Source: an uncultured Anaerotruncus sp.
GTDB lineage: Bacteria > Bacillota > Clostridia > Oscillospirales > CAG-272
Length of the DNA stretch: 6,050 nt
NCBI GenBank assembly: GCA_905210995.1
Contig: CAJLZE010000088.1
Span: 1-6,050 of the forward strand
Direction of reading: 5' to 3'
Part shown: in pieces, positions 1 to 5,124 of the stretch
How the letters are laid out: each line of letters begins with the position of its first letter
Numbering within the stretch: position 1 is the first letter of the stretch
Notes under the pieces: model-generated
Told to the model about the DNA's origin: nothing
Databases searched by the model: none
The model's input: only the letters and a program-made list of their open reading frames with translations
Position numbers and translations under genes: made by a program

Positions 1-1722
1 AGGACTACTTTCTCGCCGTCGCGCGGGAGGACTGCGCCCGCTCCCGCGCCGGAGCGCGAGGAGGAGGACGCAAAGACCTCCGGCGAGCTTGAGATAAGGC
101 TTACTCCGATAAAGGACACCGAAAGCAGCGACGCCGACGTTACCGCCGCAGCGACAGCCGCACCGCAAAAGCCCGAAAGACAGGCTGCCGACTACACCTT
201 CCCGCCCGTTGAGCTGCTTCATCCGAATTCGGCTCCGTCCGACGGAGACGTTGAAACAGAGCTGCGCACCAACGCGCAGAAGCTGATGGAGACGCTTTCG
301 TCTTTCAATGTAAAGATCAAAAAGATAGAATATTCGCGCGGACCTACGATAACCCGCTACGAGCTTTATCCCGAGGCGGGCACGCGCATAAGAACGATCT
401 CAAATCTTGTTGACGACATCGCGCTGTCGCTTGCGACGACGGGCGTGCGTATCGAGGCGCCGATACCCAACAAAAGTGCCGTCGGCGTTGAGGTGCCGAA
501 CCGCGTGAGAGCCACGGTGTTTATCCGCGAGCTGCTCGAATCCGATATTTTCCGCAACTCCAAGAGCAAGCTGACGGCGTGCCTCGGCAAAGACGTTGCC
601 GGCAACATGATAATCTTCGATATAGCCAAAATGCCGCACCTGCTCATTGCGGGTACTACGGGATCCGGTAAATCGGTGTGCATCAACTGCATCATAATCA
701 GCCTGCTTTACAAGGCGCGCCCCGACGAGGTGCAGCTCATCATGATCGACCCCAAAAAGATCGAAATGAGTATGTATTCCGACCTGCCGCACCTCAAGGT
801 GCCCGTCGTGACCGATACCAAGCGCGCTACCGGCACGCTCAATGCGGCGGTCAACGAGATGGAGCACCGCTTTGAGCTGTTCGAGGACGTCGGCGTCCGC
901 GACATCGACGGCTACAACAGAATCACGGCAGGAGACCCCGAGCATCCGCCGCTGCCAAAGATCGTGATAATCATCGACGAGCTTGCCGACCTCATGATGA
1001 CCGCACCGGATCAGATCGAGACCTCGATATGCCGTCTTGCGCAGAAGGCGCGTGCCGCGGGCATCCACCTTATCATAGGCACGCAGCGCCCGTCGGTCGA
1101 TGTAATCACGGGTCTTATCAAGGCAAACGTGCCGTCGCGTATTGCGTTTACGGTCGCGTCGCAGGTAGACAGCCGTACGATAATCGACATCGCAGGCGCC
1201 GAAAAGCTGATAGGCAAGGGCGATATGCTTTATGCGCCGATAGGCTCGCTCAAGCCGCGCCGTGCGCAGGGTGCTTTGGTCGTTGACGACGAGGTCGAGG
1301 CGGTCACGGCATTCATCAAGGAAAATTACGGCTGCGCCGACTACGACGGCGACTTCATTTCCGATATCGACCGCGAGTCGGAGCGCGTAGCGGCGGGCAA
1401 AAAAGGAGCCGCCTCATTCGGCGGCGGGGATATGTCCGGCGCGTCCTCCTCGGCGGGCGGAGACCCGCAGTTCCGGCAGGCGCTCAAGATCGCCGTGGAC
1501 AACGGAACGATTGCGACCTCGTATCTGCAGAGAACGCTCTCCATCGGCTACGGCAGGGCTGCCCGCCTTATCGACCAGATGGCGAAGATGGGCTTCGTAT
1601 CGGGCATGAACGGAACAAAGCCGCGCACCGTGCTCCTTACGCTCCCGCAGTATATGGAGCTTGAATCGCGCGGCGACCCGCGCCTTGACGGCGTGATGCC
1701 GAGCGACGACGAGGCTCAGTGA
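1..1722 (+). CDS. ftsK: FtsK/SpoIIIE-family DNA translocase, C-terminal part (5' end outside window)
   Basis: This is an ATP-driven double-stranded DNA pump that moves chromosomal DNA through the division or sporulation septum. The frame is open from base 1, so 573 codons are visible and the ATG at 286 is internal. The N-terminal membrane segments lie off the window. Visible bases 1-180 encode a low-complexity Pro/Ala/Glu-rich linker. The alpha domain begins near the YTFPPVELL motif (about 199-225). The RecA-like motor follows: Walker A GTTGSGKS at 652-675, the IDPKK motif near 748-762, Walker B IVIIIDEL with Asp-Glu at 976-981, and GTQRPSVDVITG from about 1078. A Gly/Ser-rich linker (about 1390-1460) leads to the winged-helix gamma domain (about 1465-1650; SYLQRTLSIGYGRAARLID, then GTKPR), which reads DNA polarity signals. 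Every motor motif expected in the visible part is intact. Choosing FtsK or SpoIIIE as the name is arbitrary without the N-terminus. The gene ends at the shared terminator and converges on recG. Confidence 0.96.
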   Translation, partial: RTTFSPSRGRTAPAPAPEREEEDAKTSGELEIRLTPIKDTESSDADVTAAATAAPQKPERQAADYTFPPVELLHPNSAPSDGDVETELRTNAQKLMETLSSFNVKIKKIEYSRGPTITRYELYPEAGTRIRTISNLVDDIALSLATTGVRIEAPIPNKSAVGVEVPNRVRATVFIRELLESDIFRNSKSKLTACLGKDVAGNMIIFDIAKMPHLLIAGTTGSGKSVCINCIIISLLYKARPDEVQLIMIDPKKIEMSMYSDLPHLKVPVVTDTKRATGTLNAAVNEMEHRFELFEDVGVRDIDGYNRITAGDPEHPPLPKIVIIIDELADLMMTAPDQIETSICRLAQKARAAGIHLIIGTQRPSVDVITGLIKANVPSRIAFTVASQVDSRTIIDIAGAEKLIGKGDMLYAPIGSLKPRRAQGALVVDDEVEAVTAFIKENYGCADYDGDFISDIDRESERVAAGKKGAASFGGGDMSGASSSAGGDPQFRQALKIAVDNGTIATSYLQRTLSIGYGRAARLIDQMAKMGFVSGMNGTKPRTVLLTLPQYMELESRGDPRLDGVMPSDDEAQ

Positions 1723-1757
1723 GCAACAGTCAAACATTATGCGGGAGAGTCCGTGTG

Positions 1758-1790
1758 GGATGGTGAGCCGGGCAATGCCCGGCAGCATCC
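1758..1790 (+). other. GC-rich two-part hairpin in the ftsK 3' tail
   Basis: An inner 7-bp perfect stem GCCGGGC/GCCCGGC (1767-1773 with 1777-1783, loop AAT) sits on an outer 5-bp stem GGATG/CATCC (1758-1762 with 1786-1790). An asymmetric internal loop separates them. No U-tract follows, so it is not a terminator; the real one starts about 19 bases downstream. It would be part of the ftsK mRNA 3' end and may protect it from 3' decay, or it may be a remnant of a structured RNA. No function can be assigned. Confidence 0.45.
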
Positions 1791-1808
1791 GAAAGCATCG
1801 TATATCCG

Positions 1809-1854
1809 AAAAGGTGTGTTAAAAACTCAAAATGAGCTTTTAACACACCTTTTT
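1809..1854. terminator. Bidirectional Rho-independent terminator between ftsK and recG
   Basis: A 16-bp perfect stem is formed by 1809-1824 and 1838-1853 (core GGTGTGTT/AACACACC, A4 and T4 at the flanks). Past one A/C mismatch it continues with CTCA/TGAG (1826-1829 with 1833-1836) around an AAA loop. On the plus strand the stem ends in T5 (1850-1854), terminating ftsK. On the minus strand the mirrored T4 run gives a U-tract for recG, whose TAG stop (1856-1858) lies one base away. The symmetry and the convergent genes support use in both directions. Confidence 0.92.
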
Positions 1855-1855
1855 A

Positions 1856-3979
1856 CTATTCGTTCTCGCCGAACATTTTTGCGACCTCCTCACGGAGGAG
1901 CGGGTGCTCCGCAAGACCGGGATCGGCTGCAAGGATGCCGTGAGCCGCCTCGGTCGCCGACATGAGCAGCCCCGCGTCGCCGCAAAGATCGGCAAAGCGG
2001 AAGCGCACTCCGCCGCTTTGGCGTATCCCGCCGCTGCTTTTTCCGAAGAAATCGCCGGGACCGCGCAGCTCAAGGTCCTCCTCGGCTATCTCAAAGCCGT
2101 TGTTGGTCCTTGTGAGCACCGAAAGACGGCGCCGTGCGTTCTCAGAGCGGCAGGCCGAGATGAGGATGCAATATGATTTCCGGCTGCCGCGCCCAACGCG
2201 CCCGCGCAGTTGATGAAGCTGCGAAAGCCCGAATCTCTCGGCGTTCTCGACTATCATGAGCGACGCGTTCGGCACGTTCACTCCGACCTCGATCACGGTC
2301 GTCGATACCAGAACATCCGCCTCGCCCGCTGCAAAGGCACGCATCACCGCGTCCTTTTCGGCAGGCTTCATCCTGCCGTGAACAAGGGCGACGCGCACGT
2401 CGGGCAGTGCGGCGGTGAGCTTTTCGGCGCATTCGGTCGCGGCGGTGAGCGGAGGGCGTTCCTCAAAGCCCGAGTCGGTGATGTCCTCGATGCCGACCTC
2501 GCCGCCCTCCGGTCCCGGATCTTCCTCTATCGCCGGGCAGACGACATACACCTGACCGCCGGCACGGACGGTTTTTTCGATGAATGCGTTTACCCGCGCG
2601 CGGTAGCTCTCGTCCACCGCGAATGTGTCCACCTTCTGCCGCCCGGGCGGCATTTCGTCGATCTTCGATATATCAAGATCGCCGTATATCGTCAGCGCCA
2701 GCGAGCGCGGTATCGGCGTTGCGCTCATGGCTAGGGTGTGCACGTGTTCCGCCCCCGCCGTCAGCGCCGCACGCTGAGCCACGCCGAAGCGGTGCTGCTC
2801 GTCGGTCACCGCAAGCACAAGATCGAAGAATCCCACGCCGTCGGATATCAGCGCGTGCGTGCCGATGACCACGCTGAGCCGCAGCTCGGGCGACACGCAT
2901 GAGAGCGCCGCTTTTATCTTTCGTTTTTCCGCTGCGGGAGTCGCGCCGACAAGCAGCGCACAGCTCACCCCGAGCTTTTCGAAAAGCGGCGCCAGCTCCG
3001 TGTAATGCTGCCGCGCGAGTATTTCCGTCGGCGCCATAAGCGCTGCCTGACCGCCGCTCATCACCGCGATATATATCGCGGCTGCCGCGACCACCGTTTT
3101 GCCGCAGCCGACGTCGCCGACGACCATGCGGTTCATCGCGATGTCGCGCTTCATGTCGGCTGCTATCTCGGATATCGCACGCTTCTGCGCGCCGGTGAGG
3201 CTGTAAGGCAGCAGCGCGAGCAGCGGAGATATGTTCTGCTTTGTGCAGGGGACGGCTCCGGGCGTGCGTTCGCGTTTTTTGCGCCCGGCAAGCCCCAGGG
3301 CAAAGAAGAAAAGCTCGTCAAACACCAACCGCCGCTTTGCCGCCGCGAGAGCGGCATAGCTTTCGGGCAGGTGGATGTTGCGCAGCGCATATCCGAGCGT
3401 CGGCAGGCTGTTGGCACAGCGTATGTCCTCGGGCAGCGGATCGGCAATATCCCTGCCGCACAGCCGCATCGCCTCGGCAACGTTTTGCGCGAGCTGCTTC
3501 TGCGACAGCCCCTCCGACAGCGGATATACCGCCGTGAAATCGGGCAGCCTGCCTTCCTCCCAAGGCTCAAAGGCGGGAGAGGTCATGGTATATCTGCTGC
3601 CGCGTCCGTTTATATTCACCGTGCCGTAAAAGCGCCAGACCGAGCCGACGGTGAACTTGCTCTTAAGGTATTCCTGATTGAAAAAAGTGATCTCCGCTGC
3701 GTCTGTCTCGTCGCAGGCGCGGAATTTGAGCAGCGTCATCCTGCGCGGCAGCCTTGCGGCGCGCGGCTCCGTTGCAACGGTCAGCACCACGGCGGTCTTG
3801 CCGCCGTCGCGCCGCGCCTCGCGCAGGGGGCGCACGTCCCCGCGGTTCTCATATGCCCGAGGGATATGATATATAAGGTCGCCGAGAGTTTCTACGCCCG
3901 CCTTGGCATACGCGGCGGCGCGTGCCGGTCCCACGCCCGACAGCACCGTTACGAGAGAATTCATGTTCGTGCTTCCCAT
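1856..3979 (-). CDS. recG: ATP-dependent DNA helicase RecG
   Basis: RecG is a superfamily 2 translocase that regresses stalled replication forks and remodels Holliday junctions, D-loops and R-loops. The protein is 707 residues, slightly longer than the usual roughly 680-690. The N-terminal wedge/OB region (about 1-200) starts with a helix-hairpin-helix-like LSGVGPARAAAYAKAGV. Helicase motifs are complete: LTGAQKRAI (261-269), Walker A GDVGCGKT (288-295), Ia APTEILARQH (316-325), DEQHRFGV (393-400), MSATPIPR (418-425), STTVIEVGVNVPNA (559-572) and QLRGRVGRG (590-598). Two oddities are an acidic, Gly/Pro-rich insertion at about 486-511 after CPAIEE, and a few extra residues in the C-terminal motif, GPGDFFGKSSGGIRQSG (640-656). 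The ATG at 3979 is chosen because AGGAG (3992-3988) lies 8 bases upstream; the in-frame ATG five codons later has no such site. It is transcribed from its own consensus promoter with a leader of roughly 24 bases. Confidence 0.97.
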   Translation of the reverse strand: MGSTNMNSLVTVLSGVGPARAAAYAKAGVETLGDLIYHIPRAYENRGDVRPLREARRDGGKTAVVLTVATEPRAARLPRRMTLLKFRACDETDAAEITFFNQEYLKSKFTVGSVWRFYGTVNINGRGSRYTMTSPAFEPWEEGRLPDFTAVYPLSEGLSQKQLAQNVAEAMRLCGRDIADPLPEDIRCANSLPTLGYALRNIHLPESYAALAAAKRRLVFDELFFFALGLAGRKKRERTPGAVPCTKQNISPLLALLPYSLTGAQKRAISEIAADMKRDIAMNRMVVGDVGCGKTVVAAAAIYIAVMSGGQAALMAPTEILARQHYTELAPLFEKLGVSCALLVGATPAAEKRKIKAALSCVSPELRLSVVIGTHALISDGVGFFDLVLAVTDEQHRFGVAQRAALTAGAEHVHTLAMSATPIPRSLALTIYGDLDISKIDEMPPGRQKVDTFAVDESYRARVNAFIEKTVRAGGQVYVVCPAIEEDPGPEGGEVGIEDITDSGFEERPPLTAATECAEKLTAALPDVRVALVHGRMKPAEKDAVMRAFAAGEADVLVSTTVIEVGVNVPNASLMIVENAERFGLSQLHQLRGRVGRGSRKSYCILISACRSENARRRLSVLTRTNNGFEIAEEDLELRGPGDFFGKSSGGIRQSGGVRFRFADLCGDAGLLMSATEAAHGILAADPGLAEHPLLREEVAKMFGENE

Positions 3980-4008
3980 TCGCGCCTCTCCTTTCTCATT
4001 CTTATCTA

Positions 4009-4037
4009 ATTATATACTTCACGCGGCGTTCTGTCAA
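4009..4037 (-). promoter_or_regulatory. Consensus sigma-A/sigma-70 promoter for recG
   Basis: Read on the minus strand, TTGACA (4037-4032) is followed by a 17-base spacer and TATAAT (4014-4009). Both hexamers match consensus exactly. A start about 7 bases beyond the -10 puts transcription near 4002 and leaves a leader of about 24 bases that holds the AGGAG ribosome site. A constitutive, strong promoter is the simplest reading. Confidence 0.9.
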
Positions 4038-4051
4038 TGAAAACATTTCTC

Positions 4052-4080
4052 TTGACAAAACCGCCGAACGGTCCTATAAT
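4052..4080 (+). promoter_or_regulatory. Consensus sigma-A/sigma-70 promoter for the amidase gene
   Basis: TTGACA (4052-4057), a 17-base spacer and TATAAT (4075-4080) match consensus exactly. The -35 box lies 14 bp from the -35 box of the divergent recG promoter, and the bases between (4038-4051) are A/T-rich. Transcription should start near 4087, about 37 bases before the amidase ATG. Confidence 0.92.
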
Positions 4081-4093
4081 GACTGTGAAGTAA

Positions 4094-4105
4094 TACCGTA
4101 CGGTA
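4094..4105. promoter_or_regulatory. 12-bp perfect palindrome in the amidase leader, candidate operator
   Basis: TACCGTACGGTA is its own reverse complement and lies about 8 to 19 bases downstream of the predicted start of amidase transcription, just before the ribosome site. As RNA it could form only a 4-bp stem, so a DNA-binding site for a dimeric repressor is the more plausible role. I saw no second copy in the window, and no regulator is encoded here, so the assignment is an inference. Confidence 0.4.
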
Positions 4106-4123
4106 CAGGAAAGGAAATGCGAA

Positions 4124-4729
4124 ATGTCAAAAGGACTTATAATACTTGATCCAGGACACGGAAAGACGGGCAATCCCCACACCACAAAGGCGGGCTATTA
4201 CGAGGGAACGCAGAATTTCGTTCTTTCACAGTATCTGCGCGACGAGCTTGTCGCACGCGGTTTTGACGTAAAGGTCACGCGCGAAACGGTGGATGATAAC
4301 CCCGAGCTTGCCGAGCGCGGGTCGATGGCGGGCAGACTCGGGGCAAAGATGTTCCTTTCACTCCACTCGAATGCACCCGGAGCGTCGCGCTCGCCCGAGG
4401 AATATGCGCGCGTCAGAGGCGCCGAGACATATTATTCGGTGACCGACGAGGAGGGCAACGCTCCCATCGCGCGTGCGCTCAACGACGCCGTCGTGCGCAC
4501 TATGGGCACGCTTGACCGCGGGATAAAGACGCGCCGCCACCCCGACGATGAGAACACGGATTATTATGCCGTTATCCGCAACGCCGCGCAGTCGGGCTGC
4601 CGCCGTGCGTTTCTTATCGAGCACGGCTTCCACACGAACCCCGAGGATTCCGCCTTCCTGCAAAGCGATGAGTGCCTTGCCCGACTTGCCAAAGCCGAGG
4701 CGGAGGTCATTGACAAATATTTCGCCTGA
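4124..4729 (+). CDS. N-acetylmuramoyl-L-alanine amidase, Amidase_3 family, no signal peptide
   Basis: This is a zinc hydrolase that cleaves the amide bond between N-acetylmuramic acid and L-alanine of the peptidoglycan stem peptide. The 201-residue protein is a single Amidase_3 domain. It begins almost at once with ILDPGHG (zinc His12), then YEGTQNF (zinc Glu27), FLSLHSNA (zinc His81) and FLIEHGFHTNPEDSAFL (catalytic Glu166), so all expected active-site residues are present. There is no signal peptide, membrane helix, SH3b, LysM or other wall-binding domain, so export is unexplained. It could act in lysis, be released with a holin, or act in sporulation. AAAGGA (4110-4115) sits 8 bases before the ATG, which fixes the start. 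It is monocistronic, from an exact-consensus promoter to its own terminator. The family call is firm; the biological role (CwlD-like, autolysin or phage-type endolysin) is open, so no symbol is given. Confidence 0.93.
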   Translation: MSKGLIILDPGHGKTGNPHTTKAGYYEGTQNFVLSQYLRDELVARGFDVKVTRETVDDNPELAERGSMAGRLGAKMFLSLHSNAPGASRSPEEYARVRGAETYYSVTDEEGNAPIARALNDAVVRTMGTLDRGIKTRRHPDDENTDYYAVIRNAAQSGCRRAFLIEHGFHTNPEDSAFLQSDECLARLAKAEAEVIDKYFA

Positions 4730-4754
4730 GGTATCAAATATTTTGTCTGAAATG

Positions 4755-4793
4755 TCGATCGGGCAGCCAATTTTGGCTGTCCGATCGATTTTT
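4755..4793 (+). terminator. Rho-independent terminator after the amidase gene
   Basis: A 15-bp stem pairs 4755-4769 with 4774-4788. TCGATCGG/CCGATCGA forms the lower half, followed by one G-T wobble, then CAGCCA/TGGCTG. A 4-base loop caps it and T5 (4789-4793) follows. It begins 25 bases after the amidase stop and separates that gene from the next promoter. Confidence 0.95.
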
Positions 4794-4809
4794 GTACAAC
4801 GGCATAAAT

Positions 4810-4825
4810 AAATATCTAAATATTT
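4810..4825. promoter_or_regulatory. A/T-rich inverted repeat upstream of the lipoprotein promoter
   Basis: AAATAT (4810-4815) and ATATTT (4820-4825) are inverted around a 4-base centre, ending about 10 bases upstream of the -35 box. The surrounding 4804-4835 is markedly A/T-rich in an otherwise GC-rich window. It could be an UP element contacting the RNA polymerase alpha subunit, or an activator/repressor site. Such repeats arise easily in A/T-rich DNA, so confidence is low. Confidence 0.25.
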
Positions 4826-4835
4826 CATTTTTATG

Positions 4836-4864
4836 TTGACGCAAGTAGTTTATTATACTATAAT
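4836..4864 (+). promoter_or_regulatory. Sigma-A/sigma-70 promoter for the small ORF and lipoprotein unit
   Basis: TTGACG (4836-4841, one mismatch), a 17-base spacer and an exact TATAAT (4859-4864). Transcription should start near 4871. This leaves an unusually long leader: about 118 bases to the small ORF and about 254 bases to the lipoprotein ATG. Confidence 0.87.
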
Positions 4865-4937
4865 GACATTGGAAAAGAAATCATGCGGTGCCTTATGCCG
4901 CCATATACGGAGACAGATCAAGAGATGACCGAAGCAC

Positions 4938-4957
4938 CCGGCTGCCGCGGCAGCCGG
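4938..4957. repeat. 20-bp perfect GC palindrome in the leader RNA
   Basis: The ten bases CCGGCTGCCG are followed directly by their reverse complement. As RNA this is an 8-bp all-paired stem with a CGCG loop, ending 15 bases before the AAAGGAGG ribosome site. No U-tract follows, so it is not a terminator. It could shape access to the ribosome site, stabilise the leader, or bind a dimeric protein as DNA. A weaker hairpin (GCGG 4885-4888 with CCGC 4898-4901) lies near the 5' end of the same leader. Nothing else is recognisable between 4865 and 4972, and no known riboswitch class was recognised. Confidence 0.5.
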
Positions 4958-4972
4958 CACAACATAATACAT

Positions 4973-4980
4973 AAAGGAGG
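4973..4980 (+). promoter_or_regulatory. Consensus Shine-Dalgarno site AAAGGAGG
   Basis: This is the closest match to the anti-SD of any site in the window and lies exactly 8 bases before the ATG at 4989. Its presence is the main reason to call a small gene there, because the lipoprotein ATG is 144 bases further on and has its own site. A GTG at 4991 in another frame is the only competing start. Confidence 0.85.
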
Positions 4981-4988
4981 ATCAGACC

Positions 4989-5120
4989 ATGTGCAGTTCA
5001 AAAAGCAGCACAACACGCACCGTCAACACAGAAACCGAGCGTTTGATATTCCTTTTTTTGTCCGGGCTTGCGCGCCCGACCTTTGTGCCGTATTTACACT
5101 TTACTTTAACGGAGGTTTGA
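4989..5120 (+). CDS. Putative 43-residue small protein or leader peptide
   Basis: ATG at 4989 and TGA at 5118-5120 bound 43 codons. The product has a Ser/Thr-rich polar N-terminus (MCSSKSSTTRT), a short hydrophobic stretch (LIFLFLSGLA, about 19-28) and an aromatic C-terminal end (FVPYLHF). The hydrophobic stretch is too short for a confident membrane helix, and I recognise no family. The last codons ACG GAG GTT form the ribosome site of the lipoprotein gene, so translation of the two is probably coupled. A run of seven T (5053-5059) lies within the ORF and could host slippage or a sequencing error. A competing reading starts at GTG 4991 from the same ribosome site and runs 45 codons to a TGA at 5126-5128, which overlaps the lipoprotein start as ATGA. 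The evidence is the ribosome site and context only. Confidence 0.5.
   Translation: MCSSKSSTTRTVNTETERLIFLFLSGLARPTFVPYLHFTLTEV
5109..5115 (+). promoter_or_regulatory. Shine-Dalgarno site of the lipoprotein gene, inside the small ORF
   Basis: ACGGAGG lies 9 bases before the ATG at 5125 and supports that start. Ribosomes finishing the small ORF at 5118-5120 would stop on this site, an arrangement typical of translational coupling. Confidence 0.75.
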
Positions 5121-5124
5121 AGCG

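Noticed and set aside
286..288. ATG at 286 as the start of the FtsK gene
   Set aside because: The same frame is open to base 1 and encodes the expected linker and the conserved YTFPPVELL segment upstream.
400..1068. Long minus-strand ORF (222 codons) opposite ftsK
   Set aside because: It lies wholly antisense to conserved FtsK motor motifs. Its product is His/Asp/Arg-rich, as expected from reading GC-biased codons backwards, and has no recognisable domain.
1741..1808. A complete T-box riboswitch after ftsK
   Set aside because: The T-box antiterminator sequence (UGGNACCGCG) is absent and no gene follows in the sense direction before the terminator. Kept only as a low-interest note.
2210..2734. 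Plus-strand ORF (174 codons) opposite recG
   Set aside because: Antisense shadow of the RecG helicase motifs; no ribosome site or family resemblance.
3962..3964. Second in-frame ATG as the recG start
   Set aside because: AGGAG lies 8 bases before the ATG at 3979 and about 23 bases before this one, so the upstream ATG is better supported.
3005..4009. Plus-strand ORF (334 codons) opposite the 5' half of recG
   Set aside because: It is antisense to RecG from its N-terminus past Walker A, extends into the recG promoter region, and has a composition typical of a shadow frame with no domain.
5060..5080. CGGGC/GCCCG hairpin next to a T7 run as a terminator
   Set aside because: The T run lies before the hairpin on the plus strand and reads as A on the minus strand, so neither direction has a U-tract after the stem.
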